64,000 nucleotides of DNA from Pseudodesulfovibrio indicus (GCF_001563225.1 NZ_CP014206.1:1736001-1800000); one strand, 5' to 3'. Numbered from the stretch's first letter, positions 55,096 to 64,000 are shown. Made by a program: numbers and translations. Notes: generated by a model from the letters alone, not told the origin.

Positions 55096-56670
55096 ATGTC
55101 TCTGTTCAAGGATCCGGAGGAGATGTCTCCGGCCGAGCGCTGGACCATCGCGTTCACGGTGGTCTTCGGCGCGTTCATGGCCGTCATGGACACCAGCGTG
55201 GTCAACGTGTCCATGCCGCACATGATGGGCGGCTTCGGCACGGACCTCTCGGCCATCACCTGGGTGGCCACCAGCTACTCCATCGCCGAGATCATCATGG
55301 TCACCATGTCCGGCTGGTGGAGCGCGCTCATGGGCCGCAAGAACTTCTACCTGGCGTCCTTCGCCCTGTTCACCGTGGGCTCCATCCTCTGCGGCACGGC
55401 CACCACCTTCCCGCAGATGATCGTTTACCGGATCATCCAGGGCATCGGCGGCGGGGCGCTCATCCCCATCTCCCAGGCCATCCTGCGCGAGACCTTTCCC
55501 CCGGCCCAGCAGGGCATGGCCATGGCGCTCTACGGCATGGGCGTGGTCCTGGCCCCGGCGCTGGGGCCCATCTGCGGCGGCTGGCTGACCGACGCCTGGG
55601 GCTGGCCGTGGATTTTCTACATCAACGTCCCGGTCTGCGCCCTGGGCATGCTCCTGACCATGCGCTTCGTGCACGACCCGCCGTACCTGCGGCGCGGCAT
55701 CCAGGCCGTGGACTGGCTCGGCATCGGGCTCCTGACCGTCTGCCTGACCGGCATGCAGGTGGTCCTGGAGCGCGGCAACGACGAGCAGTGGTTCGACTCC
55801 CCGATGATCGTCTGGTGGACCGGGGCCACGCTGATTTCGCTCGGCGCGCTCATCTTCTGGGAGCTGCGCTGCAAGGACCCGGTGGTCAACCTGCGGGTGC
55901 TCAAGGATCGCAACCTGGTCTTCGGCTCGGTCATGGGGCTGGTCTTCGGCGTGTCCCTGTTCGGGACCACCTTTGTCCTGCCTCAGTTCACCCAGAAGAT
56001 CCTCGGCTACCCGGCCTTCGAGTCCGGGCTGGTGCTCGCCCCCCGCGCACTGGTGCTGATGGTCATGATGCCCGTGGCGGGCTGGGCCTTCCAGCGGGCC
56101 GGGGCCAAGCCGCTCCTGCTGGCGGGCATCGGGGTCATCGTCTATTCCTACTACCTGCTGATGCAGCTCAGCACCACGGCCGGTTTCCCGGACCTCATCC
56201 CGCCCCTGGTGGTCATGGGCATCGGCATGCCGTTCATGTTCGTGCCGCTGTCCACGGTCTCCCTCATCTCCGTGGACCGCTCCCTGATCACGGACGCGTC
56301 GAGTTTCTACACCCTGACCCGGCGGGTGGGCGGCAACATCGGCTACAGCCTGGCCGCCGTGCTGCTCGACCGGGGCGAGGCCATCCACCGCGCCTATCTC
56401 ACGGACCACGTCAGCGAGATGAGCCCGGCCACCCGGGACTGGCTGGCGGGCATGGTCCAGGCCCTGCTGGCCAAGGGCGTGGGCGCCGCCCAGGCCATGA
56501 ACGTGGCCCTGGGGCTGCTGGAGAAGAACGTCATGCGCCAGGCCACCATGCTGGCCTACAACGACATCTCCTTCGTCTTCGGCTGCCTCTTCTTCGTGCT
56601 GGTGCCCATGGTCTTCTTCCTGCCCGGCAGGACGGCGATCCGCGCGCTGATGGGCCGGAAGACGAAGTGA
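55096..56670 (+). CDS. EmrB-type DHA2-family drug/H+ antiporter
   Basis: A 524-residue MFS transporter with about 14 membrane segments. The motif A region SGWWSALMGRKNFYLAS (loop 2-3), the DHA2 hallmark GAFMAVMDTSVVNVSMPHM in helix 1 and the antiporter motif GMGVVLAPALGPICGGWLTD in helix 5 are visible. It follows the emrA-like gene by one base (stop at 55094, ATG at 55096), so the three genes form one operon under the TetR regulator. The Asp in helix 1 is expected to take part in proton coupling. Its substrates are probably hydrophobic or uncoupling compounds. Confidence 0.94.
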   Translation: MSLFKDPEEMSPAERWTIAFTVVFGAFMAVMDTSVVNVSMPHMMGGFGTDLSAITWVATSYSIAEIIMVTMSGWWSALMGRKNFYLASFALFTVGSILCGTATTFPQMIVYRIIQGIGGGALIPISQAILRETFPPAQQGMAMALYGMGVVLAPALGPICGGWLTDAWGWPWIFYINVPVCALGMLLTMRFVHDPPYLRRGIQAVDWLGIGLLTVCLTGMQVVLERGNDEQWFDSPMIVWWTGATLISLGALIFWELRCKDPVVNLRVLKDRNLVFGSVMGLVFGVSLFGTTFVLPQFTQKILGYPAFESGLVLAPRALVLMVMMPVAGWAFQRAGAKPLLLAGIGVIVYSYYLLMQLSTTAGFPDLIPPLVVMGIGMPFMFVPLSTVSLISVDRSLITDASSFYTLTRRVGGNIGYSLAAVLLDRGEAIHRAYLTDHVSEMSPATRDWLAGMVQALLAKGVGAAQAMNVALGLLEKNVMRQATMLAYNDISFVFGCLFFVLVPMVFFLPGRTAIRALMGRKTK

Positions 56671-56714
56671 TCCGCGCTCTTGCGGCCCGCAAGGCCTTGG
56701 GCTAGGTTGCGTCC

Positions 56715-57179
56715 ATGACACCGGCAATCAATGCGGCCAAAAAGGCCAAGATCACGTTTACGGTCCACGAATACGAACACGACCCGGCGGCCCCGTCCTT
56801 CGGGATCGAGGCTGCCGAGAAGCTCGGCGTGCCGCCGGAAAGGGTCTTCAAGACCCTGGTGGTGGACGCGGGCGGGACTCTGGCCGTGGCCGTGGTCCCG
56901 GTCCTGCTCAAGCTGGACCTGAAGGCGGCGGCCAAGGCGCTGGGTGCCAAGAAGGCGGCCATGGCCGAGGCCAAGGCGGTCGAGCGGACCACCGGCTACG
57001 TGCTCGGCGGGGTCTCCCCTCTGGGCCAGAAGAAGCGGCTGCCCACGATCCTCGACGAATCCGCCCGCCACTGCCCGACCGTGTTCGTCAGCGGCGGCAG
57101 AAGGGGGCTGGACATCGAGCTTGCGCCCGCCGATCTCGCTGCCCTGACCCGCGCCGGTTTCGCGCCCGTCGCCCGCTGA
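56715..57179 (+). CDS. ybaK: Cys-tRNA(Pro)/Cys-tRNA(Cys) deacylase YbaK
   Basis: A 154-residue YbaK/EbsC protein. It hydrolyses Cys mischarged on tRNA-Pro. Family features are the N-terminal TVHEYEHDP, then VFKTLVVDAG with the catalytic Lys of the family, and GYVLGGVSPLGQKKRLPTILDE followed by VFVSGGRRGLDIELAP. ATG at 56715 lies 44 bases after the EmrB stop. A strong intrinsic terminator (57201-57228) follows, so it may be transcribed from the efflux operon or from its own promoter. Confidence 0.95.
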   Translation: MTPAINAAKKAKITFTVHEYEHDPAAPSFGIEAAEKLGVPPERVFKTLVVDAGGTLAVAVVPVLLKLDLKAAAKALGAKKAAMAEAKAVERTTGYVLGGVSPLGQKKRLPTILDESARHCPTVFVSGGRRGLDIELAPADLAALTRAGFAPVAR

Positions 57180-57200
57180 TTTCTTCCGGCATCCCGACCC

Positions 57201-57228
57201 GGCCCGCCCTGACGCGGGCCTTTTTTTT
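57201..57228 (+). terminator. Intrinsic terminator after ybaK
   Basis: GGCCCGC (57201-57207) pairs with GCGGGCC (57214-57220) around CCTGAC and is followed by eight T (57221-57228). This is the clearest terminator in the window. Confidence 0.93.
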
Positions 57229-57266
57229 GCCCGAAAAAGCGGTTGTCTTCCGTTTGGCCGTCCAAT

Positions 57267-57288
57267 ATTATGCCAGCTTGGGCATAAT
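57267..57288. promoter_or_regulatory. Inverted repeat upstream of gapN, probable operator
   Basis: ATTATGCC (57267-57274) and GGCATAAT (57281-57288) form perfect 8-bp arms around AGCTTG, 33 bases before the gapN ATG. The right arm overlaps a possible -10 element (CATAAT). The matching regulator is unknown. Confidence 0.6.
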
Positions 57289-57320
57289 CAAATGACCCGC
57301 CAAACACGCGGACGCACGAC

Positions 57321-58934
57321 ATGAAAGCACTCGGCACCCTGTTCCCCGAAGATTCCTCCATCCCCGAACAATTCCGCCTCGACGCCCCCCTCGACGAAAC
57401 CCGATACCTGGTTGACGGTCGTCTGCTCGACTGGAAGGGCGAGATGCAGATCGTGGACTCGGCCATCGAAACCGGCGTGGACGGGGTCTACGCTCCCAAG
57501 CGCATCGGCTCCTGCCCGCTCATGGACGGAGCCGCCGGAGCCGAGGCCGTGGCTTCGGTCCAAAAGGCGTGGGACCACGGCATGGGCGTCTGGCCGACCA
57601 TGAGCGTGGCCGACCGCATCGCGCACGTGGAGGAATTCACCCACCGCATGATCGAGCGCCGCGAGGAGATCGTCCGGTTGATGCTCTGGGAGATCGGCAA
57701 GCCGTACAAGGAATCCTGCGTCGAGTTCGACCGCACCGTGGAATACATCCGCGACACCATCGACGCCCTCAAGGGGCTGGACCGCGCCTCCTCGCGCTTC
57801 GTCATCCAGTCCGGCATCTATGCCCAGATACGGCGCGCGCCGCTCGGCCCGACCCTGTGCATGGGGCCCTACAACTATCCGCTGAACGAGACCTTCGCCA
57901 CCCTGATCCCGGCCCTGCTCATGGGCAACCCGGTGATCATCAAGCCGCCGCGCCACGGCAAGCTGCTCTTTGTCCCGCTCATGGAGCCGTTCCGGGACTG
58001 CTTCCCGGAGGGCGTGGTCAACCTCGTCTTCGGCAACCGGCAACTGATCAAGCCGATCCTGGAATCCGGGGCGATCAGCGTCCTGGCCTTCATCGGCTCC
58101 AGCGAGGCGGCCAATGCCATGCGCCTCTCCCATCCCAGCCCCAACCGGCTGCGGTGCATCCTCGGCCTGGGGGCAAAGAACGCCGCCGTGATCATGGAAT
58201 CCGCCGATCTGGACCTGGCCGCGTCCGAGGCCGTGTCCGGCAGCCTTTCCTTCAGCGGCCAGCGCTGCACGGCGCTCAAGATCCTGTTCGTCCACGAGAG
58301 CCTGGCGGAGGAATTCATCCGCCGGTTCAACGAGGGCATCAAGTCCATGCCCATCGGCATGCCGTGGGACGAGGGCGTGCGCATCACCCCCATGCCGGAG
58401 CCGGGCAAGATCCGCTATCTGACCGAGCTGCTTGAGGACGCCGAAGCCCACGGGGCCAAGGTCGTCAACCCCGGGGGCGGGGCCGTGGATCGCAGCCTGT
58501 TCCATCCTGCCGTGCTCTACCCGGTGAACGGCGCCATGCGCGTCTACCACGAGGAGCAGTTCGGCCCGGTGGTGCCCATTGTCCCGTTCCGGGATATCGA
58601 AACCCCCATCCGCTACCTCATCGAGTCCCGCTACGGGCAGCAGATGTCCATCTTCAGCGACGACGCGGGCGAGGTCGCCTCCCTGATCGACCCCATGGTC
58701 AACCAGGTCTGCCGGGTGAACGTCAACTGCCTGTGCCAGCGCGGTCCGGACAGCTTCCCGTTCACCGGGCGCAAGGACTCCGCCGAGGGCACTCTGTCGG
58801 TGGACGACGCCCTGCGCTGCTTCTCCATCCGCACCCTGGTGGCGGCCAAGGGGACCCCGCGCAACAAGACCCTGCTGGCCGAGATCACCCGCGACCATGC
58901 GTCCAACTTCCTGAGCACCGACTTCATCATGTAG
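57321..58934 (+). CDS. gapN: NADP-dependent non-phosphorylating glyceraldehyde-3-phosphate dehydrogenase
   Basis: A 537-residue aldehyde dehydrogenase of the GapN type. It oxidises glyceraldehyde-3-phosphate straight to 3-phosphoglycerate with NADP+, giving NADPH and no ATP. The catalytic Cys is in SFSGQRCTALKILF (about residue 316), a signature peculiar to GapN, the Glu is in LGLGAKNAAVIMESAD region with RCILGLGAK, and substrate-phosphate residues fit RGPDSFPFTGRKDSAEG near the C-terminus. ATG at 57321 lies 33 bases after an inverted-repeat operator. A strong terminator (58958-58994) follows. In a sulfate reducer it would supply NADPH during carbohydrate use. Confidence 0.92.
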   Translation: MKALGTLFPEDSSIPEQFRLDAPLDETRYLVDGRLLDWKGEMQIVDSAIETGVDGVYAPKRIGSCPLMDGAAGAEAVASVQKAWDHGMGVWPTMSVADRIAHVEEFTHRMIERREEIVRLMLWEIGKPYKESCVEFDRTVEYIRDTIDALKGLDRASSRFVIQSGIYAQIRRAPLGPTLCMGPYNYPLNETFATLIPALLMGNPVIIKPPRHGKLLFVPLMEPFRDCFPEGVVNLVFGNRQLIKPILESGAISVLAFIGSSEAANAMRLSHPSPNRLRCILGLGAKNAAVIMESADLDLAASEAVSGSLSFSGQRCTALKILFVHESLAEEFIRRFNEGIKSMPIGMPWDEGVRITPMPEPGKIRYLTELLEDAEAHGAKVVNPGGGAVDRSLFHPAVLYPVNGAMRVYHEEQFGPVVPIVPFRDIETPIRYLIESRYGQQMSIFSDDAGEVASLIDPMVNQVCRVNVNCLCQRGPDSFPFTGRKDSAEGTLSVDDALRCFSIRTLVAAKGTPRNKTLLAEITRDHASNFLSTDFIM

Positions 58935-58957
58935 GCCGGGGCAGCCCGCAAATAAGG

Positions 58958-58994
58958 GGAGGCCCGGAAGGTGTTCCTTCCGGGCCTCCTTTTT
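58958..58994 (+). terminator. Intrinsic terminator after gapN
   Basis: Arms 58958-58971 and 58976-58989 pair over 14 bases around TGTT, followed by five T (58990-58994). It separates gapN from the converging adhesin gene. Confidence 0.9.
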
Positions 58995-59073
58995 GAGGGT
59001 TCTTCGTTCATCGGCGGGTCATCCGCCATCCTCGATCAGGGAGGACGTCTTCCCGGCCACGGCGCGCCTTGCT

Positions 59074-62000
59074 CTAGAGCGTGCCGTTGTTGCCGGAGTC
59101 GATGATGGACTGGATGAGCGCATTGAGATCGTCGCTCGTGGTGATTTCCACGGTCTGGTGCACCGCGTCGTTCACCGGGTTGACCCCAAGCAGGTTCACG
59201 GTGATGTCGTCGGTCCCGTCGATGTCGGAGAACACCAGGCTGACATCGCTGCTGTCGGAAGTGATTTCAACGGTCGCTCCCTCCATGTTCCCCAGCACCA
59301 GCCGATCACTGTCGCTGAAGTCCGTTATGTTGACGGTGCCGGAGTCGCCACCGAGGTACAGAGGATCGATAACGATGGTGTCGTGGCCCGCGCCGGAGGT
59401 CACGGTGTCGCCGTCCGCGGGGAAGAGGACATCGTTGCCGGCGGTGCCCAGCAGGGGATCGGCCCCGCTCGCCACGCTGTTGGTGTTGACGTTCAGCGAG
59501 ATCTCGATGAACGCGGTGTCGGTCCCGCCGAGGCCGTCGGACACGGTGTACTCGAAGACCTCGGTGGAGCTGTGGTCGAGGTTCTGCCAGCCGCCTTCGC
59601 CGTCGACTTCCTCGAACGGGGTGTAGGACCACTCGCCGGTCTCGTAGATCTTCAGCGCGCCGAACTCGCCGTCGATCATGTGGTAGTCGCCGCCGATGTC
59701 GGACCCTGAGGTCGGGTTGCTGGCGGGCAGGTTGGCGGAATCGATGTCGGACACCGAGAGCTGCATCAGGCTCGGGTCGCCGGCCGTGGCCGCGTCGTCG
59801 TAGTCGATGTTGTCGATGTCGAAGTCGTTGGCCAGCACGTTGCCTGCGGCCAGGCCGGTGATGAGGTCATCGCCGCCGGTGACCGTGGTCAGGCTCTCCA
59901 TGCCGAAGGCGCCGTCCGGGATGAACACGATGGTGTCGAACTCGAAGCCCGGAGTGATGAACACGGAGTTGCCCACGTTGGTGTACAGCGTCGGCGAGCC
60001 GCCGCCGATCGGGTAGACGTAGGCGTTCACGTGGTTGTTGCCCTGGGCGATGAACTCGATGCTGAAGGAGCTCTGCGGTTCGTCGAACTCGAAGGTGATC
60101 TGCTCCTGGCCGCCCTGGTCATCGACCTTCTGGTCGTCGCCGGAGCCGTTGGTGTAGATGCCCAGGTGCTGGTCGTTGCCCCAGGTGGTGAAGGCCACGT
60201 TCTGGATGGGCTGGTTGTTCGCGTCGAAGGATTCGGCGGTCACGGTGTAGCCCGGGCCGTAGATGACCGAGCCGGACACGCCGCTCCAGTCGTCGATCAC
60301 GGTTTCGACGGTGTGCGTGATGAAGATCTCGTGCGAGCCGTCGTGGACCGCGATGGGCGAATCGTTGGCCGGGTTGATGGTCACGGTCAGGGTGGCCGTG
60401 TCGGTCAGTTCGCCGCCGGTCTGGTTGTCGCTGACCACATAGGTGAACTCGTCGGTCACCGGGTCGTCGCCGATGTTCAGCGGGTCGGTTGCGGACTTGT
60501 CTTCCACGTAGTGGTACGAGCCGTCGTCGTTCAGGTACAGGGTGCCGAACTCGCCTTCGATGACGTGGTCGGCGGTGTAGGCGTCACTGACCCGCACGGG
60601 CGGGGTGGCATCGCCGGAGTACAGGATGGAGCTGACGGACAGCTCGACGTGCGCGTTGTCGATGTCGGTGTCGTTGGTCAGGATGTTGCCGGACACGTCA
60701 CCGGCAGCCGCGTCGTCGATCGCTTCGGTGAAGGAGTTGACGTCCACGGTTGCCACCGGGGAGTCGTTGGCTCCGGTGATGGTGATGGTCAGAGTCGCGG
60801 AATCGGTCAGCCCGCCGTCGCTCACCTCGTAGGTGAAGACGTCGGTGACCGGCGCGTCGTCGCTGTTCAGCGGATCGGTCGCGCTCTTGTCCTCGACGTA
60901 ATGGTACGAGCCGTCGTCGTTCAGGTACAGGGTGCCGAACTCGCCCTCGATGACGTGGTCGGCGGTGTAGGCGTCGCTCACCCGCACGGGCGGGGTGGCC
61001 GAGCCAGAGTACAGGATGGAGCTGACGGACAGTTCACCGTGGTCGTTGTCGATGTCGGTGTCGTTGGTCAGGATGTTGCCGGACACGTCGGCGGCCAGCC
61101 CGTCGTCGATCGCTTCGGTGAAGCTGTTGACGTCCACGGTCGCCACCGGGGAATCGTTCGCGCCGGTGATGGTGATGGTCAGGGTGGCCGTATCGGCCAG
61201 CGCGCCGCCGGTCTGGTTGTCGCTGACCACATAGGTGAACTCGTCGGTGACCGGCGCGTCGTCCGTGTTCAGCGGATCGGTGGCGTTCTTGTCCTCGACG
61301 TAGACGTAAGAACCGTCGTCGTTCAGGTACAGGGTGCCGAACTCGCCTTCGATGATGTGGTCGGCGAGGTAGAGGTCGCTGACCCGCACGGGCGGAGTGG
61401 CGTCGCCGGAGTACAGGATGGAGCTGACGGTCAGTTCCGGGGTCCCGCCGTCGCCGAGGTCCACGTTGTCGATGTCGGTGTCGTTATCCAGCACGTTGCC
61501 GGACACGGCATGGAACGGGGCGTCGTCCACCGCTTCGGTGAAGCTGTTGACGTCCACGGTGGCCACCGGGGAGTCGTTGGCCCCGGTGATGGTGATGGTC
61601 AGGGTGGCCGAGTCGCTCAGGGAGCCGCCGCCCTGGTTGTCGCTCACCTCGTAGGTGAAGACGTCGGTGACCGGCGCGTCGTCGCTGTTCAGCGGATCGG
61701 TCGCGCTCTTGTCCTCAACGTAGTGGTACGAGCCGTCGTCGTTCAGGTACAGGGTGCCGAACTCGCCCTCGATGACGTGGTCGGCGGTGTAGGCGTCGCT
61801 CACCCGCGCGGGGGGGGGGGCGGAGCCGGAGTAGACGATGGAGGACACGGACAGTTCCAGGCCGGGATTGTCGATGTCGGTGTCGTTGCTCAGGATGTTC
61901 CCGGACACGTCGGCGGGCATGCCGTCGTCGACCGCTTCGGTGAAGCTGTTGACGTCCACGGTGGCCACCGGCGAGTCGTTGGCCGGGGTGATGGTGATGG

Positions 62001-64000
62001 TCAGAGTGGCCGAATCGGTCAGCGGGCCGCCGGTCTGGTTGTCGCTCACCGCGTAGGTGAAGACGTCGGTGACCGGCGCGTCGTCCGTGTTCAGCGGATC
62101 GGTCGCGCTCTTATCCTCGACGTAGTGGTACGAGCCGTCGTCGTTCAGGTACAGTGTGCCGAATTCGCCCTCGATGACGTGGTCGGCGGTGTAGGCGTCG
62201 CTGACCCGCACGGGCGGGGTGGCCGAGCCGGAGTAGACGATGGAGTCTACGGACAGCTCGACATGCGCGTTGTCGATGTCGGTGTCGTTGGTCAGGATGT
62301 TGCCGGACACGTCGGCGGGCGTTCCTTCGTCGATGGCTTCGGTGAAGCTGTTGACGTCAACCGTCGCCACCGGGGAGTCGTTCGCGCCGGTGATGGTGAT
62401 GGTCAAAGTGGCCGAATCGGTCAGCGGGCCGCCGGTCTGGTTGTCGCTCACCGCGTAGGTGAAGACGTCCGTGACCGGCGCGTCGTCCGTGTTCAGCGGA
62501 TCGGTCGCGCTCTTGTCCTCGACGTAGTGGTACGAGCCGTCGTCGTTCAGGTACAGGGTGCCGAACTCGCCCTCGATGACGTGGTCGGCGGTGTAGGCGT
62601 CGCTGACCCGCACGGGCGGGGTGGCCGAGCCGGAGTAGACGATGGAGTCTACGGAGAGCTCGACGTGCGCGTTGTCGATGTCGGTGTCGTTGGTCAGGAT
62701 GTTGCCGGACACATCACCGGCCAGCCCGTCGTCGATGGCTTCGGTGAAGCTGTTGACGTCCACGGTGGCCACCGGGGAGTCGTTGGCCCCGGTGATGGTG
62801 ATGGTCAGGGTGGCCGAGTCGCTCAGGGAGCCGCCGGTCTGGTTGTCGCTCACCGCGTAGGTGAAGACGTCGGTGACCGGCGCGTCGTCCGTGTTCAGCG
62901 GATCGGTCGCGCTCTTGTCCTCGACGTAGTGGTACGAGCCGTCGTCGTTCAGGTACAGGGTGCCGAACTCGCCCTCGATGATGTGGTCGGCGGTGTAGGC
63001 GTCGCTGACCCGCACGGGCGGGGTGGCCGAGCCGGAGTAGACGATGGAGTCTACGGACAGCTCGACATGCGCGTTGTCGATGTCGGTGTCGTTGGTCAGG
63101 ATGTTGCCGGACACGTCGGCGGGCGTTCCTTCGTCGATGGCTTCGGTGAAGCTGTTGACGTCAACCGTCGCCACCGGGGAGTCGTTGGCCGGGGTGATGG
63201 TGATGGTCAGGGTCGCGGAGTCGCTCAGGGAGCCGCCGGTTTGGTTGTCGCTCACCGAGTAGGTGAAGACGTCCGTTACCGGCGCGTCGTCCGTGTTCAG
63301 CGGATCGGTCGCGCTCTTGTCCTCAACGTAATGGTACGAGCCGTCGTCGTTCAGGTACAGGGTGCCGAATTCGCCCTCGATGACGTGGTCGGCGGTGTAG
63401 GCGTCGCTGACCCGCACGGGCGGGGTGGCCGAGCCGGAGTAGACGATGGAGTCTACGGACAGCTCCACGTGCGCGTTGTCGATGTCGGTGTCGTTGGTCA
63501 GGATGTTGCCGGACACGTCGGCGGGCATGCCGTCGTCGACCGCTTCGGTGAAGGAGTTGACGTCCACGGTGGCCACCGGCGAGTCGTTGGCCGGGGTGAT
63601 GGTGATGGTCAGAGTGGCCGAATCGGTCAGCGGGCCGCCGGTCTGGTTGTCGCTCACCGCGTAGGTGAAGACGTCGGTGACCGGCGCGTCGTCCGTGTTC
63701 AGCGGATCGGTCGCGCTCTTGTCCTCGACGTAGTGGTACGAGCCGTCGTCGTTCAGGTACAGGGTGCCGAACTCGCCTTCGATGACGTGGTCGGCGGTGT
63801 AGGCGTCGCTGACCCGCACGGGCGGGGTGGCCGAGCCGGAGTAGACGATGGAGTCTACGGACAGCTCGACATGCGCGTTGTCGATGTCGGTGTCGTTGGT
63901 CAGGATGTTGCCGGACACGTCGGCGGGCGTTCCTTCGTCAACGGCCTCGGTGAAGGCGTTCCCGTCCGCATCCGCCACAGGGGCGTCATTGGAGCCGATG
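59074..64000 (-). CDS. Giant VCBS-repeat adhesin with type I secretion C-terminus, 5' end beyond window
   Basis: At least 1,640 residues are seen; the frame stays open at the right edge, so the true N-terminus is outside. The visible protein begins with nine tandem VCBS-type repeats of about 134 residues, each containing DVSGNILTNDTDIDN, VRVSDAYTADHVIEGEFGTLYL and DVFTYxVSDNQTGG elements. A non-repeat region follows (VEFD...FIAQGNNHVNAYVYPIGGG), then a further VCBS-like unit and a C-terminal segment with one RTX-like nonapeptide run (GTAGNDVLF...SGAGHDTIV). This is the layout of large T1SS adhesins used in biofilm attachment. Cognate T1SS genes are not in the window. Confidence 0.9.
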   Translation of the reverse strand, partial: IGSNDAPVADADGNAFTEAVDEGTPADVSGNILTNDTDIDNAHVELSVDSIVYSGSATPPVRVSDAYTADHVIEGEFGTLYLNDDGSYHYVEDKSATDPLNTDDAPVTDVFTYAVSDNQTGGPLTDSATLTITITPANDSPVATVDVNSFTEAVDDGMPADVSGNILTNDTDIDNAHVELSVDSIVYSGSATPPVRVSDAYTADHVIEGEFGTLYLNDDGSYHYVEDKSATDPLNTDDAPVTDVFTYSVSDNQTGGSLSDSATLTITITPANDSPVATVDVNSFTEAIDEGTPADVSGNILTNDTDIDNAHVELSVDSIVYSGSATPPVRVSDAYTADHIIEGEFGTLYLNDDGSYHYVEDKSATDPLNTDDAPVTDVFTYAVSDNQTGGSLSDSATLTITITGANDSPVATVDVNSFTEAIDDGLAGDVSGNILTNDTDIDNAHVELSVDSIVYSGSATPPVRVSDAYTADHVIEGEFGTLYLNDDGSYHYVEDKSATDPLNTDDAPVTDVFTYAVSDNQTGGPLTDSATLTITITGANDSPVATVDVNSFTEAIDEGTPADVSGNILTNDTDIDNAHVELSVDSIVYSGSATPPVRVSDAYTADHVIEGEFGTLYLNDDGSYHYVEDKSATDPLNTDDAPVTDVFTYAVSDNQTGGPLTDSATLTITITPANDSPVATVDVNSFTEAVDDGMPADVSGNILSNDTDIDNPGLELSVSSIVYSGSAPPPARVSDAYTADHVIEGEFGTLYLNDDGSYHYVEDKSATDPLNSDDAPVTDVFTYEVSDNQGGGSLSDSATLTITITGANDSPVATVDVNSFTEAVDDAPFHAVSGNVLDNDTDIDNVDLGDGGTPELTVSSILYSGDATPPVRVSDLYLADHIIEGEFGTLYLNDDGSYVYVEDKNATDPLNTDDAPVTDEFTYVVSDNQTGGALADTATLTITITGANDSPVATVDVNSFTEAIDDGLAADVSGNILTNDTDIDNDHGELSVSSILYSGSATPPVRVSDAYTADHVIEGEFGTLYLNDDGSYHYVEDKSATDPLNSDDAPVTDVFTYEVSDGGLTDSATLTITITGANDSPVATVDVNSFTEAIDDAAAGDVSGNILTNDTDIDNAHVELSVSSILYSGDATPPVRVSDAYTADHVIEGEFGTLYLNDDGSYHYVEDKSATDPLNIGDDPVTDEFTYVVSDNQTGGELTDTATLTVTINPANDSPIAVHDGSHEIFITHTVETVIDDWSGVSGSVIYGPGYTVTAESFDANNQPIQNVAFTTWGNDQHLGIYTNGSGDDQKVDDQGGQEQITFEFDEPQSSFSIEFIAQGNNHVNAYVYPIGGGSPTLYTNVGNSVFITPGFEFDTIVFIPDGAFGMESLTTVTGGDDLITGLAAGNVLANDFDIDNIDYDDAATAGDPSLMQLSVSDIDSANLPASNPTSGSDIGGDYHMIDGEFGALKIYETGEWSYTPFEEVDGEGGWQNLDHSSTEVFEYTVSDGLGGTDTAFIEISLNVNTNSVASGADPLLGTAGNDVLFPADGDTVTSGAGHDTIVIDPLYLGGDSGTVNITDFSDSDRLVLGNMEGATVEITSDSSDVSLVFSDIDGTDDITVNLLGVNPVNDAVHQTVEITTSDDLNALIQSIIDSGNNGTL
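60360..63990 (-). repeat. Tandem array of nine near-identical VCBS repeats (unit mostly 402 bp)
   Basis: Matching sites such as the segment before SDAYTADH recur every 402 bp from about 61816 to 63825; the copies nearer the C-terminus differ (one about 420 bp with an extra short insertion, one about 390 bp). Nucleotide identity between the outer copies is very high, suggesting recent homogenisation and a risk of copy-number change or assembly collapse. Confidence 0.92.
61810..61820. repeat. G11/C11 homopolymer inside one VCBS repeat
   Basis: Eleven consecutive G (plus strand) replace the mixed sequence found at the same place in every other repeat, turning SATPPVRVSD into SAPPPARVSD. The reading frame is open at this length. 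Such tracts are typical slippage sites and could switch the adhesin on and off, or mark a sequencing artefact. Confidence 0.85.

Noticed and set aside
60360-63990. Possible CRISPR array
   Set aside because: The regular repeats are 402-bp coding units in an open frame, not short repeats with unique spacers.

Overview
The window looks like a chromosomal segment of a high-GC, Gram-negative sulfate-reducing bacterium of the Desulfovibrionaceae (Desulfovibrio or Pseudodesulfovibrio type). This is inferred from the mix of LpxC, a Desulfovibrio-style bacterioferritin, a sigma-54 type two-component system, SLC13 and NhaB transporters, a VCBS-repeat adhesin and strong GC bias at codon position 3. No rRNA, tRNA, insertion sequence or CRISPR array was seen.

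Positions 1-36.3 kb form one long, mostly overlapping plus-strand surface-polysaccharide locus. It opens with the end of an iterative-type polyketide synthase (C-methyltransferase, enoyl reductase, ketoreductase, ACP). An alpha-oxoamine synthase, a KpsS-like transferase, a GNAT acyltransferase, an SDR reductase and a membrane LtaS/sulfatase-fold transferase follow. These run directly into the group 2 capsule export set kpsM, kpsT, kpsE, kpsD and kpsC. The PKS/oxoamine synthase/SDR trio resembles rkpA/rkpG/rkpH of rhizobial K-antigen loci. The simplest reading is that the cell builds a methyl-branched, sphingoid-like amino lipid dedicated to capsule assembly. The second half of the locus (17.5-36.3 kb) holds capsule-specific enzymes: four proteins with sulfotransferase-like P-loop domains (three fused to other modules), several glycosyltransferases, two methyltransferases, two DegT-type sugar aminotransferases, a WbqC protein and a two-module GT2 enzyme.

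From 36.3 to 47.6 kb lies envelope and housekeeping content. The minus strand carries rfbC, lpxC, tpx, a CDP-alcohol phosphatidyltransferase, a PHP phosphoesterase, bacterioferritin, NhaB, an SLC13 permease and a universal-stress-like protein. The plus strand carries a succinate-semialdehyde-type dehydrogenase and methylglyoxal synthase. Good hairpin terminators separate several of these units.

From 48.2 to 53.0 kb is a signalling cluster. It contains an unusual Lon-type protease with a response-regulator receiver domain inserted just before its AAA+ module. It converges on a sigma-54 response regulator and its histidine kinase. A TetR-EmrA-EmrB efflux operon (53.2-56.7 kb) with a perfect palindromic operator follows, then ybaK and gapN. 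The right edge is the C-terminal part of a giant secreted adhesin made of near-identical 402-bp VCBS repeats, one of which contains an 11-base homopolymer.

The most noteworthy items are the PKS-derived capsule-lipid module (with a probable frameshift in the oxoamine synthase gene at a CG-dinucleotide tract), the receiver-Lon protease beside a matching two-component system, and the set of sulfotransferase-glycosyltransferase fusions.
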